NCBI GenBank assembly: GCA_021371965.1 | Contig: JAJFVE010000027.1 | Location: 1 to 56,340, forward strand | Origin: Planctomycetaceae bacterium | GTDB lineage: Bacteria; Planctomycetota; Phycisphaerae; SM23-33 | Length of the DNA stretch: 56,340 nt | Reading direction: 5' to 3' | Shown here: in pieces, positions 35,283 through 44,156 of the stretch | How the letters are laid out: the number at the start of each line of letters is the position of its first letter | How positions within the stretch are numbered: the stretch's first letter is position 1 | Made by a program: the position numbers and the translations under genes | The notes under the pieces: model-generated | The model's database searches: none | What the model was told of the DNA's origin: nothing | The model's input: only the letters and a program-made list of their open reading frames with translations

Positions 35283-36281
35283 CTAGGGTTTGGAGTTTCC
35301 GCCAGCGGCGGCGGACATCAGCTTCTCTCGCAGGGCTTTGACCTGCTCGTCCTCGGGCCAGTCCTTGCCGACGGTGATGGTTTTGGCGGCCGCGGCCACC
35401 ACGCGCTTGGCGGCCGGGTCGTACTGGATGACGGTCTTGCCGACGGCCAGGCCGCTGTGGCCTCCCTTGACCAGCAGCGTGTTGTTCACCCATGTGACCA
35501 GTCGCCCATGCGTGTGGGCGCCGATCATGACCGGCGGGGAGTCTTCCTTCCAGGCGTCGAGGAGGTTCCTGTCGCTGCCGTCGAAGAGGTGCGAGATGAA
35601 GACGACGAAGTCGGCCTTGGCTCGCAGTTGCGGCAGAAGCTCTTTATAGGCGTCGCGTTCGTGATACATCGGAAAGGGCACGCCGCCGATGTGGTTGGTG
35701 TAGTGCGAGGCCGATCCGACGACGGCCACCTTGACGCCCTTGAGCTCGACGATGCGGTATCGCGCGATGCCCTTGGCGCGGGGCAGGTCTTCCTTGCTCC
35801 AGCGCATGTTGCACAGGGTCAGCGGAAACTTTGGGTACTTGACGACCAGGTCGAGGATCGGCTCCTTGCCGAAGATGTAGTCGTGGTTGCCCATGGCGAC
35901 GGCGTCGTAGCCGCACGCGGCCATCAGGGCGATCATGCCCTCGCCCTGGGTGGCCGGCTGCCAGGGCTCACCCTTGTTGAGGAAGTCGCCGGCGTCGACG
36001 AAGATGACATTCTCTTCCTTGCGCTGCTTGGCCACGAAGGCGGCGATGCGGGCGAGGTTGCCGCTCTGGTCGTGCAGGTCGCCGGTGTTGTAGACGGTGA
36101 TGGTGATGCCGTCGAAGGGCGCGATCAGCGTCCGCGCCGGCGGCGGGAGGGCCGGCGCGCTGGCGGCCGAGGCCGCCGTCGGTTGCGTCGCCGGCGCCTG
36201 GGCGCGGGAATATTCCCAGCCCAGCGAGAGCATCGCCGCCAGAGCGACAAGTCCAGTCACCAACCAGGTTCTCTTGATCAT
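35283..36281 (-). CDS. Secreted 5'-nucleotidase-like metallophosphoesterase
   Basis: A 332-residue exported protein. The signal peptide (about 1-28) is followed by a Pro/Ala linker, then the UshA-type catalytic domain: VYNTGDLHDQSG, IFVDAGDFLNKG, VAMGNHDYIFG, VFISHLFDGSD and MIGAHTHGRLV. The C-terminal nucleotide-specificity domain of full 5'-nucleotidases is missing. It probably hydrolyses nucleotides or other phosphoesters outside the cytoplasm. AAAGG precedes the ATG. A large composite repeat separates it from the upstream DUF6785-like gene. Confidence 0.87.
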   Translation of the reverse strand: MIKRTWLVTGLVALAAMLSLGWEYSRAQAPATQPTAASAASAPALPPPARTLIAPFDGITITVYNTGDLHDQSGNLARIAAFVAKQRKEENVIFVDAGDFLNKGEPWQPATQGEGMIALMAACGYDAVAMGNHDYIFGKEPILDLVVKYPKFPLTLCNMRWSKEDLPRAKGIARYRIVELKGVKVAVVGSASHYTNHIGGVPFPMYHERDAYKELLPQLRAKADFVVFISHLFDGSDRNLLDAWKEDSPPVMIGAHTHGRLVTWVNNTLLVKGGHSGLAVGKTVIQYDPAAKRVVAAAAKTITVGKDWPEDEQVKALREKLMSAAAGGNSKP

Positions 36282-36292
36282 GTCAAAGACCT

Positions 36293-36497
36293 TTCACCGC
36301 GGAGTTCGCAGAGGACGCAGAGCAGCAACAAGCATAACAACAATCCGACGCGGAGATCTCGCAGTTTTGTTAGCGGCGGAGCTTGCTCCGCGCGGTTTCC
36401 GGGGGCGCAGCTTTGCCAGGTCAGGAAAACAACAGCGTCAAGCAAGCTCGACCGCTAACATCTTCCTTCTCTGCGTTCTCTGCGACCTCTGCGGTGA
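36293..36497. repeat. Nested composite inverted repeat (type A around type B)
   Basis: Outer arms TCACCGCGGAGTTCGCAGAG (from 36293) and CTCTGCGTTCTCTGCGACCT (36469-36488, continuing to TGCGGTGA at 36497) are of the 9-bp-step type A. Inside them are inner arms from 36369 (GTTAGCGGCGGAGCTTGCTC) and 36440-36459 (AAGCAAGCTCGACCGCTAAC) of type B. One element family sits inside another, in the 223-nt space between two minus-strand genes. Confidence 0.75.
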
Positions 36498-36504
36498 ACT
36501 ACTG

Positions 36505-38556
36505 CTATCCTCCCGGGAAGATCATGTACCACGAATCTGTTCCCGGAACGACCGGCCGGCTTCCCGTTACGCCGTAATAGATTGCCCCGATAACCATCCA
36601 CACCAGGCCGCCGGCCAGGTCGCCGGCGATCACGCCGATCATCACCGTCTTGAGCGTCGAGTAGCTCGCCCCCAGGCGCGTGGCGACAGTCTTGATCGCC
36701 CAGCCGATCAGGAAGCAGTAGGCAGTCTCGTACATCACCCACGTGCCCCAGAGCACGAAGATGATCGGGTGCAGCGGCCACCACGTGTACCGCAGGCGCA
36801 GGCCCGCCAGGAGTATCACGGCCGCGAACCCCACTGCCACGGCAATGAGGCATCTCTTGTCCGGTTCCATGTGCGTGAGGCGCTGGACGGCCGAGAGGTC
36901 CTCGGCCACGTGCAGCCGCCCGGAGTTCTTGAGCTTGTTGTACTCGGTGGCCATGTAGTCAAACGCCAGGCGCGGCGCGCGGTAGGTGCTCCACCCCTCG
37001 CCGCGGGCGACGCCGTAGTTGCTGTCGACCCACAAGCTGAAGGGCACCGCCGCCGCGAATGCCAGCAGGAACGCCCCCGCGCCCATGCCGCCCATGCGAG
37101 CGGGCTGGAGGCTGCGGCTGTCGCAGATCTTCAGACCGTTGAGCACGAAGGGCATGAGGCACTCGCGCGGGTCGATGGCGAAGATCGCCACCATCATCCC
37201 CAGCACGGCGATGACGTGCAGGCCCAGCACCGCCGAGCCGAACAGGCCGATCATCACGGCCATCATGTGCCACTGGAACTGCGCCAGGATCAGCCCGGAT
37301 TCCACGTTCACGCGGGCGATGACGACGTACTCGAGCAGGATCAGCCCCACCGCCGCCAAGGCGATCGTCCAGGGCACGCCCAGACCGGCGAGTATGCCGA
37401 CCATGCCCGCCACGCACAGCAGGAAGATGCGGCAAGCCCAGGCCTCGTAGGGTTCCACCTGCCGGCTGCGACCCAGCATCATCGCCTCTCGCAGCACCAG
37501 GCTGTAGTGCCGCCTGCCCAGGTAGAGCAGCATGGCCCCGATGGCCGCGGCGCTGCCGGCGTTCTGCCAGTCCAGCGGCGAACCGGCAACCGTCTCCCAG
37601 TTCATCGGGATGTTGAATGCGTACAGCGCCACGCCGACCGAGACCCAGACGATCGGCGAGATTCCCAGCGTGAAGCTGACGTCCGAGGCCACGAAGCACG
37701 CGAAGGCGATAATCGTCGGCCACAGGCGCACGTGCCAGAGCCCATTGCCCCAGGGCACGCCCCGGACGGCGCTGAACGTTTCGGCGATCTGGCCGAAGTG
37801 GTACTCCATCGGGATCTCGATGAGCCTCTTGTCGCACCAGGCGTTGAGCCCGTTGACGAGGTGGATCGTCAGGATGATGATCGCCGGGGCCAGGAACAGC
37901 CCGCTGCGGAAGATGGACCCGCGGCCGGTGCGGGCGTCGTCGATGAGCGTCTCGCCCAGTTGCGCGATGGGATAGGGCAGTCGCTCGCGGCGCGACCACG
38001 TGCGGTGCACCATCATCGCCAGGGCGATCGACGCCCCGGCCAGCAGCACAACCAGGGGCATCCACGCCAGCAGCGGGTCCTTCCAGAAGCCCCAGTTGAC
38101 GCCGTCGAGACCGATGGGCTCGCCCTCCTTGCCCGCGCCTTGCATCATCCCGCGCACGAAGGGTTCGTTATAGACGCCGCCGTTGGGCAGCAGCGCCGGC
38201 GGCGCATAGCCCAGAACATTGGCCTTCTTCCAGGACGTTTCGGTCTGCGCCAATTGCATGGGCACCACCAGCACGCGGCTGAAGAACCGCAGCAGCCCCG
38301 AGCCGGGAATGTTGCACGCCACCAGGGCGGCCATCACGACCACCGCCAGCTCGCGCCGGTGGAGCTGCCAGCTCGGGCGGATGCGCCCCAGCAGCGGGTT
38401 GAGCACCGCGGCCGTCATCATCAGCGGCAAAAAGACGATGATGGGAAACTCGTTACCGACGAAATGATTCAGCCGCACGATCTGGTCAGTGAAGTAACCA
38501 ACCGTAGCGATAAAGATCGCCGCCAGCAGTCCCAGGATGATAGAGCGAAGCGTCAC
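36505..38556 (-). CDS. Polytopic membrane protein, DUF6785/DUF6784-like, copy 1
   Basis: A 683-residue protein with about 14 hydrophobic helices and one soluble stretch (about 510-570). I recognise it as the large planctomycete membrane family DUF6785/DUF6784, possibly related to oligopeptide/metal transporters; the function is unproven. It shares RLNHFVGN, ACNIPGSG, RERLPYPIAQL, WWPLHP, MIGVIAGDLAGG and a final FPGG with copy 2 (38827). The GTG at 38556 was chosen because TLRSIILGLLAAIF aligns with the start of copy 2 and TACTTT ends 7 nt upstream. The frame is open to 38649, but that adds unrelated residues. It is downstream of copy 2 in the same direction. Confidence 0.75.
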   Translation of the reverse strand: MTLRSIILGLLAAIFIATVGYFTDQIVRLNHFVGNEFPIIVFLPLMMTAAVLNPLLGRIRPSWQLHRRELAVVVMAALVACNIPGSGLLRFFSRVLVVPMQLAQTETSWKKANVLGYAPPALLPNGGVYNEPFVRGMMQGAGKEGEPIGLDGVNWGFWKDPLLAWMPLVVLLAGASIALAMMVHRTWSRRERLPYPIAQLGETLIDDARTGRGSIFRSGLFLAPAIIILTIHLVNGLNAWCDKRLIEIPMEYHFGQIAETFSAVRGVPWGNGLWHVRLWPTIIAFACFVASDVSFTLGISPIVWVSVGVALYAFNIPMNWETVAGSPLDWQNAGSAAAIGAMLLYLGRRHYSLVLREAMMLGRSRQVEPYEAWACRIFLLCVAGMVGILAGLGVPWTIALAAVGLILLEYVVIARVNVESGLILAQFQWHMMAVMIGLFGSAVLGLHVIAVLGMMVAIFAIDPRECLMPFVLNGLKICDSRSLQPARMGGMGAGAFLLAFAAAVPFSLWVDSNYGVARGEGWSTYRAPRLAFDYMATEYNKLKNSGRLHVAEDLSAVQRLTHMEPDKRCLIAVAVGFAAVILLAGLRLRYTWWPLHPIIFVLWGTWVMYETAYCFLIGWAIKTVATRLGASYSTLKTVMIGVIAGDLAGGLVWMVIGAIYYGVTGSRPVVPGTDSWYMIFPGG

Positions 38557-38649
38557 GAGGCACAAAGTAGCAGAAACAGCGGCGGTAGGGAATCGATGTT
38601 CGTCATCAATGCCGGTTGTCATACCCTGTTCTTGACGTCGGAGAAACAA

Positions 38650-38812
38650 CCGACGACGAGGACGACGACGAGAACGAAGGGGAGATCCTCACCACATCTT
38701 CCCCGTTTTAAGATAGTTTCGTAATCCTTTGGAATCCGGTAATTCCGCACACCCCGGGCACAGGATCATGCCTGCCATTCGTACTCGTCGTCGTACTCGT
38801 CCTCGTCGTCGG
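38650..38812. repeat. Inverted repeat of GACGAG phrases between the two paralogs
   Basis: Left arm from 38650 (CCGACGACGAGGACGACGAC, ending GAACGAA) and right arm 38778-38812 (TTCGTACTCGTCGTCGTACT, ending CCTCGTCGTCGG) are near-complements. The middle has smaller pairs such as GGAATCCGGTAATTCC. It fills the spacer between DUF6785-like copies 1 and 2. Confidence 0.65.
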
Positions 38813-38826
38813 TCTTATTTCGTTTT

Positions 38827-40854
38827 TCATCCTCCCGGAAAAACGTGATACCTCAGCGGGGTTTTATGAGTGATGGCGAAGTTGATCGCTCCGACGATCA
38901 TCCAGACCACGCCGCCAGCCAGGTCGCCGGCGATCACGCCGATCATCAGCATCTTGAGCGAGGCGAACCGCACGCCCGCGCGGGCGCAGACGGCCTTGAT
39001 CGCCCAGCCCAGCAGGAACGAGAACGCCGCCACGCGCATCGCCCACGTCCCCCACACCAGAAACAGGATCGGATGGATCGGCCACCACGTCAGTCTCAGG
39101 CGCAGCCACACCAGGCCCAGCACGATCACCGCCCCGGCGGCCATCGCCCACAGGCAGCGCGGGTCGGGCTTGGCGGCCGCCAGGCGCTCGAAGGCGCCCA
39201 GCGCGGCTGAGGTTTCCAGTTGCTTGGCCGCCGCCAGGTCGCCGCTGGCTCGCGCGACGGCGTTAAAGAGGTATCCCGGCGCGGCCTGCGAGAAGCTTTC
39301 GCCGTCTTTGACGCCGAAGTTGTGATCTACCCACAGCCCGAACGGTACGGCCGCCGCCAAGGCGATCACCAGCACGACCATGCTCATCGCCCCCAGCCGC
39401 CCGGGGCGCGTGCGCGTCGGGTCGGCGATGCGCAGGCCGTTGAGCACCAGCGGCGTCAGGCACTCGCGCACCTCGGCGCAGAAGACGAAACTCACCATCC
39501 CCAGCACGGCAACGGCCTTGAGGCCGGTGGCGTTGGCGCCCAGCAGCCCCAGCACCACGGCCACCGGCAGCCACTGCAACTGCACCAGGAAGACGCCTGA
39601 CTCGACGGTGATCCGCGCCACCACGATATACGCCAGCAGCACCAGCAGCACCCCCAGCAGCGCCAGCGGCCAGGCGACGCCGTATGCCGCGAGAATGGCC
39701 GTCAGGCCCGCCGTGCACAGCAGCAGCATGCGGGCCGCCCAGACTTCATGGCCCAGCACGCCGTGCCCGCCGACGGCGAAGGCCCGGCGCAGCAGGTTCC
39801 AGTAGTGCCGCCGCCCGAAGTACGCCATCGCCAGCGCCAAGGCGATGCACGAGCCGGCGCTCTGCCAAGGCCCCACGCCGCCTTCGATGGCCACCCACTC
39901 GAACTTGACATTCGCCCAGACCAGCACGAACCCCGCCAGCGACCAGGCCACGACGGTCAGGCCGACCGAGAGGCTCACGTCGGCCGCAACAAAGCACGCA
40001 AACGCCACCAGCGTGGGGTAGATCGGGAAGTACAGGACCGAGTTGCCGCCCCAGGGAACCTGCGAGATCGCCGCCCAGAACGCCGGGAAGGTCTTCTGGA
40101 ACGGCTCGGAGAAATCCCACGCAAACACGTCGCGCGGACTGGCGCCGGTCAGCCAGTTGTACGTCCCGTTGCCGATGTGCAGCACGAAGATCGATACGGC
40201 GCCGATCCAGAACAGGCGGCTGGCGAAGATCTCGCGCGGCGACTGGATGAACGCCCCCGCCACCTGTGCCACCGGGTAAGGCAGGCGCTCCTGCGTGGAC
40301 CAAGGCCGATGCACGATCAGGGCCATGCAGATCGACGCGCCCGCAAAGAGCAGGGCCAGGGGGATCCAGCCCGCCATGGGGCCCTGCCATGACCACCAGG
40401 GCAACTGATCGAGCGCTATCTCGCTGCCGCCGTTGCCGCTGATGAAACTGTCGCAGATCGTACTGTCGTAGCGGCCGTCGTTGAAGAGCAGTTCGGCAGG
40501 CACGTAACCCAGCGCCGAGGTCTTGCCCCAGGTGAGTTCGTGGGTGCTGGCCACGGACGGCACGGCGGCCATGCGGCTCCACCATCGCATGAATCCCGAG
40601 CCGGGGATGTTGCACGCCGCCAACAGCAGAGCGGTGACGACGGCGATTTCTGCCGGCGAGAGCACCCATCGCGGCCTCGCGCGCCGCAGCAGCGGGTTAA
40701 TGACGGCCGCAAAGAGGATCAGCGGAAAGAAAACCACGATGGGAAACTGGTTGCCGACAAAATGATTCAGCCTCGGGACCTGGTCATTGAAATATCCGAC
40801 CGTGGCGATAAAGATCGCCCCGATCATCGCCAGAATAATTGCGCGGACGGTCAT
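38827..40854 (-). CDS. Polytopic membrane protein, DUF6785/DUF6784-like, copy 2
   Basis: A 675-residue tandem paralog of copy 1, of nearly equal length and with the same blocks: IFIATVGYFNDQVPRLNHFV, ACNIPGSGFMRWWSR, TQERLPYPVAQV, TWWPIHPILFLVWGTWAM, MIGVIAGDLAGG and the C-terminal FPGG. About 14 membrane helices. The ATG at 40854 was chosen by alignment with copy 1; TATGCT ends 10 nt upstream and only a weak GGA lies near it. hypB starts its own run beyond, ending 52 nt upstream of this gene. Transport is a guess from topology only. Confidence 0.75.
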   Translation of the reverse strand: MTVRAIILAMIGAIFIATVGYFNDQVPRLNHFVGNQFPIVVFFPLILFAAVINPLLRRARPRWVLSPAEIAVVTALLLAACNIPGSGFMRWWSRMAAVPSVASTHELTWGKTSALGYVPAELLFNDGRYDSTICDSFISGNGGSEIALDQLPWWSWQGPMAGWIPLALLFAGASICMALIVHRPWSTQERLPYPVAQVAGAFIQSPREIFASRLFWIGAVSIFVLHIGNGTYNWLTGASPRDVFAWDFSEPFQKTFPAFWAAISQVPWGGNSVLYFPIYPTLVAFACFVAADVSLSVGLTVVAWSLAGFVLVWANVKFEWVAIEGGVGPWQSAGSCIALALAMAYFGRRHYWNLLRRAFAVGGHGVLGHEVWAARMLLLCTAGLTAILAAYGVAWPLALLGVLLVLLAYIVVARITVESGVFLVQLQWLPVAVVLGLLGANATGLKAVAVLGMVSFVFCAEVRECLTPLVLNGLRIADPTRTRPGRLGAMSMVVLVIALAAAVPFGLWVDHNFGVKDGESFSQAAPGYLFNAVARASGDLAAAKQLETSAALGAFERLAAAKPDPRCLWAMAAGAVIVLGLVWLRLRLTWWPIHPILFLVWGTWAMRVAAFSFLLGWAIKAVCARAGVRFASLKMLMIGVIAGDLAGGVVWMIVGAINFAITHKTPLRYHVFPGG

Positions 40855-40905
40855 GGCTATCCAGAGCATAACAGAATGCAGGGGTGAATGCGAAAATGCA
40901 CAGGG

Positions 40906-41565
40906 CTACCGACTACCATCATTGTGAGTCTGATCGAGCAGCCACTGGCGAAGCAGGGGCAGGTTCTCGCCGGTGCGGCAGGAGACTTCGATCAGCACGG
41001 CGTGGGGATTCACGGCCCTCAGGCGGGCGCGAAAAAGGTCCAGGTTGAACTCCGTCATCGGCGCCAAGTCGGTCTTGTTGAGCACGACGGCGTCGGCCAG
41101 GGCGAAGACCTGCGGGTACTTGGTGGGCTTGTCGTCGCCCTCGGCCACGCTGGCGATCACCAGCCTCACGTGCTCGCCCAGGTCGAACGACGCCGGGCAA
41201 ATGAGGTTGCCGATGTTCTCGATGAAGAGGATCCCGGGCCCTTGCAGGCCCAGCTCGTCCAGCGCCTGATTCACCATGTCGGCAGTGAGGTGGCACCCGC
41301 CGGCGGTGTTGATCTGGACGGCGGGAAACCCCAGGCCGCGGATGCGGTCGGTGTCGATGGAGGAGGCCACGTCGCCCTCGATGACGCCCAGCGACAGACC
41401 GTCGAGCCCCTGCAGAGACGCGATAATCACGCTGGTCTTGCCGGCGCCGGGCGAGGCCAGCACGTTGACGCCGGTGAGGTGGGCCGCGTCAAGTCGCCGG
41501 CGGTTAGCCTGGGCCTGGCGATCGTTATCGCTGAGGATCGCCTCGGTCGCCTGGATCTTGCTCAT
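40906..41565 (-). CDS. hypB: Hydrogenase/urease nickel-insertion GTPase HypB
   Basis: A 219-residue G3E-family GTPase that delivers nickel to [NiFe]-hydrogenase precursors with HypA. P-loop VLASPGAGKTS, switch GVIEGDVASSIDTDRI, the metal-binding INTAGGCHL, LFIENIGNLICPASFDLGE and the guanine motif NKTDL are all present. The His-rich N-terminal nickel store of some HypB proteins is absent. The start at 41565 has GGAGG 6 nt upstream; ATG at 41568 is an alternative. It overlaps the end of hypA by about 41 nt. No hydrogenase, urease or other hyp genes are in the window. Confidence 0.9.
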   Translation of the reverse strand: MSKIQATEAILSDNDRQAQANRRRLDAAHLTGVNVLASPGAGKTSVIIASLQGLDGLSLGVIEGDVASSIDTDRIRGLGFPAVQINTAGGCHLTADMVNQALDELGLQGPGILFIENIGNLICPASFDLGEHVRLVIASVAEGDDKPTKYPQVFALADAVVLNKTDLAPMTEFNLDLFRARLRAVNPHAVLIEVSCRTGENLPLLRQWLLDQTHNDGSR

Positions 41566-41914
41566 CATCAACCTCCACGGACTCTACGTACAATTCGCCG
41601 CCGCCGCCAAGTTCATTATCGCCGCCGCAGCGGCTGCAGTGCAGCGCGAAATCGCCCGAGCCGTCGTACGCCTCGGTGGCGCCGCAACTGCGGCAGGTGA
41701 GCGTGGCCGCCCGCGGGGCGATCTCGACGGCCGCCCCCGCCAGCGGCGTGTCGCGCGAGAGTTCCTGCAGATAGAATCGCAGGCAATCGCCATCGATGCC
41801 AGCCAAGGCGCCAATGACCAGGTTGATTCGCGTGACCCGCCGCGCCGCCGGCCTCGAAGCCAGCGCCCGCGTCGCCACGTCCAGGACGCCTTGCGCGATC
41901 GAGCCTTCGTGCAT
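41525..41914 (-). CDS. hypA: Nickel-metallochaperone HypA
   Basis: A 129-residue protein that hands nickel to HypB and hydrogenase. The N-terminal Met-His-Glu (MHEGSIA) is the nickel site and requires the start at 41914. The zinc site has two Cys-x-x-Cys pairs (LTCRSCGA and LHCSRCGG). A short acidic tail extends past the usual end and overlaps hypB. There is no ribosome site. TATTGT ends 8 nt upstream of the ATG with TGGACA 17 nt before it, so the mRNA is probably leaderless. Confidence 0.88.
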   Translation of the reverse strand: MHEGSIAQGVLDVATRALASRPAARRVTRINLVIGALAGIDGDCLRFYLQELSRDTPLAGAAVEIAPRAATLTCRSCGATEAYDGSGDFALHCSRCGGDNELGGGGELYVESVEVDDEQDPGDRGDPQR

Positions 41915-42074
41915 ATCAACAGACAATACTATTCACCGGCGGCCCTGTCCAGTTCGGCGCTCCACCCCGCAGGCGGCCGGTGTGTGTACCATGACTTACG
42001 ATCTGCCGGGAAGATTGGTCAGACCCGCGGGCAACGACGCATTAAGACTGGGGCATCTTCAACGAGTAAGACTG

Positions 42075-42102
42075 TTCGACACCCCTGCGGGCATGGTATA
42101 AG
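42075..42102 (+). promoter_or_regulatory. Candidate promoter of the third DUF6785-like gene
   Basis: TTCGAC (42075-42080), a 16-nt spacer and TATAAG (42097-42102). A start near 42109 would give a leader of about 38 nt. It is divergent from the hypA start. Confidence 0.45.
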
Positions 42103-42146
42103 AAGGAATCGCCGAGTGTTCTCAGCGATGAGTAAAGGATGAATTG

Positions 42147-44114
42147 ATGACGTTTCGATCAGTGACCGTGGGGACCGTGCTGGCAGCGGTGCTGTGCCTG
42201 CTGACGGTGCTGCTGCGCCAGGACATCATGGGACCGGGGTTCATGCCGGCCGGCGTCTTCAGCATCCTGATCCTGATCACCCTGGCGTACAACCCGCTGG
42301 GGCGGCGGCTGAAGGGGTGGGACTTCTCGGGCAAGGAGCTGGCCGTCATCACGATGCTCATGCTCGCCGGAGGCAGCGCCCCGGGACTGCTGGGCGGCAA
42401 TTTGGACATGGCCATCCTCCCTCACGCCCTGGCACCCACCCACACCGATTGGAAGAAGGCCCGGGTGCTCGATCAATTGCCCGCGGCGATGCTGGCCGAA
42501 ACCACGCGCCAGCCCTCGTGCGACCCGCTGCAGGACTACATCGACGGCAAGGGCACGCCCGAGCAGCACATCGGACTGGGCGAGGTCCCGTGGTACGCCT
42601 GGCAGCGCCCGCTGGCGTTCTACCTGCCCCTGATTGCCGCGGTCACCCTGGCGTGCCTGGGCATGGCGCTGGTGGTGCACCAGCAATGGTCCGCCCACGA
42701 GCGGCTGTCGTATCCCATCGCCACGTTTGTGGGGCTGCTGATCCCCGACGGCGGCAAAGGCCGAGGCGTCATGGGCCGCGGCTCGTTCTGGGTCGCCGCG
42801 GGAATCGTCGTCGCGATCCTCCTGTTCAACTACGCCAGCAGTTGGCTGCACTGGAGCGCGATCCCGCTGGAGCTGCCCTTCGCCCCGCTGTTCGAGCGGT
42901 CCGACATCTACATGGCCGGCAACGCGGCGCCGGCTTTGACCTCGCCGAAGATCCTCTTTCTGGTCGTCGGGTTGGCGTACCTGCTTTCGTCCGACCTGTC
43001 ATTGTCGATGGGGATCGGGCCGCTGCTGTTCACGTTCATCATCGGCTGGCTGCAGGTGATGGGCATCACGGTGCAGGGCGGCGTGATGGAGCCCGACCGC
43101 ACCCAGTTCCTCTACGCCGGCGCCTGGGCCGGAACCGTCATCATCCTGCTGTACCTCGGGCGGCGGTTCTACTGGGATACCCTGCGCTCGGCGCTGTTCA
43201 TCCCCGTCACCCGCACGCCACCGGTCTTCGCCGTCTGGGGGCTGCGCCTGCTGATCGCTGCCTCGGCGGCCGCGGTGGTGCTGCTCAGCGGCATCGGGAT
43301 CAACTGGCTGCTGGGCTCGCTGTTCGTGATCGCGTCGCTGTCGATTGCCCTGGTGTTCACGCGGCTGGTGTCCGAGACGGGCGTGTACCTCATCCAGGCG
43401 TACGTGTTTCCGGGCATCACGATGCTGGGATTCCTGGGCCTGGCGGCCATGGGGCAGGAGAATTACCTGGTCCTGAGCATCCTGGGCGCGGGGGCGATGG
43501 GCAGTGGGTTCATTGTGCTGGTCGGCCAGGGCCTGCGCCTGACGGAGCTCAAGGGGGTCGAGGCCGGCCGCAGCGGCATGGCGGCCGGGGCGGCAGTGCT
43601 GCTGTGCCTGGCGCTGGCGGTGCCGCTGTTCTTCCTCAACCGCTACGACAAGGGCGTGGGCGAGGAGACCAAGAAGGGCGGGTTCGCCTCGATCGAGTGG
43701 CCCATCAACGGGGCGATCAAAGTGCAGCAGGACCTTAAGTTCACCGGCAACAAGATCTGGCACCGGCCCGAGGGCGTCATGGACGTCCTGGGCAAGATCA
43801 AGGCGCACCGCGACCTGCTGGCGGCCTTCGCCATCACCGCGGGTTTGGTGATTGTCTTCTCGGCCGCCCGGATCCGCTTTGCCTGGTGGCCGCTGCATCC
43901 GGCGATGTTCCTGGTGTTCGTGACGTTCTACGCGCAGTGGCTGGCCGGTTCGTTCCTGCTGGGATGGGCGATCAAGTCCGGCGTGACGCGTTTCGGCGGC
44001 GCCAAGAGCTACGAGAACATCAAGCCCACGATGATGGGCCTGATCGCCGGGGAGGTCATCTTCGAGATGCTCAAGATGGTCATCGGGACGGCAACGGGAT
44101 ACAGGCCCGCCTGA
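42147..44114 (+). CDS. Polytopic membrane protein, DUF6785/DUF6784-like, copy 3 (divergent)
   Basis: A 655-residue, 14-helix relative of copies 1 and 2, clearly more distant. Shared blocks are HERLSYPIATF, DLSLSMGIGPLLF, YLGRRFYWDTLRSALF, RFAWWPLHPAMFLVFVTFYA and MMGLIAGEV. It lacks the FPGG tail. AAGGA lies 7-8 nt before the ATG at 42147 (a TTG immediately upstream is in frame). It is transcribed away from hypA, so three family members surround the nickel-chaperone pair within 7.6 kb. Confidence 0.75.
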   Translation: MTFRSVTVGTVLAAVLCLLTVLLRQDIMGPGFMPAGVFSILILITLAYNPLGRRLKGWDFSGKELAVITMLMLAGGSAPGLLGGNLDMAILPHALAPTHTDWKKARVLDQLPAAMLAETTRQPSCDPLQDYIDGKGTPEQHIGLGEVPWYAWQRPLAFYLPLIAAVTLACLGMALVVHQQWSAHERLSYPIATFVGLLIPDGGKGRGVMGRGSFWVAAGIVVAILLFNYASSWLHWSAIPLELPFAPLFERSDIYMAGNAAPALTSPKILFLVVGLAYLLSSDLSLSMGIGPLLFTFIIGWLQVMGITVQGGVMEPDRTQFLYAGAWAGTVIILLYLGRRFYWDTLRSALFIPVTRTPPVFAVWGLRLLIAASAAAVVLLSGIGINWLLGSLFVIASLSIALVFTRLVSETGVYLIQAYVFPGITMLGFLGLAAMGQENYLVLSILGAGAMGSGFIVLVGQGLRLTELKGVEAGRSGMAAGAAVLLCLALAVPLFFLNRYDKGVGEETKKGGFASIEWPINGAIKVQQDLKFTGNKIWHRPEGVMDVLGKIKAHRDLLAAFAITAGLVIVFSAARIRFAWWPLHPAMFLVFVTFYAQWLAGSFLLGWAIKSGVTRFGGAKSYENIKPTMMGLIAGEVIFEMLKMVIGTATGYRPA

Positions 44115-44156
44115 TGACGCCTCAGGACCTTGTCTGCAACCCAACCCACCCGGCCC

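Noticed and set aside
36097..38724. 875-residue plus-strand open frame across the first DUF6785-like gene
   Set aside because: His/Arg/Gln-rich antisense of a membrane protein; crosses a repeat element and has no recognisable domain.
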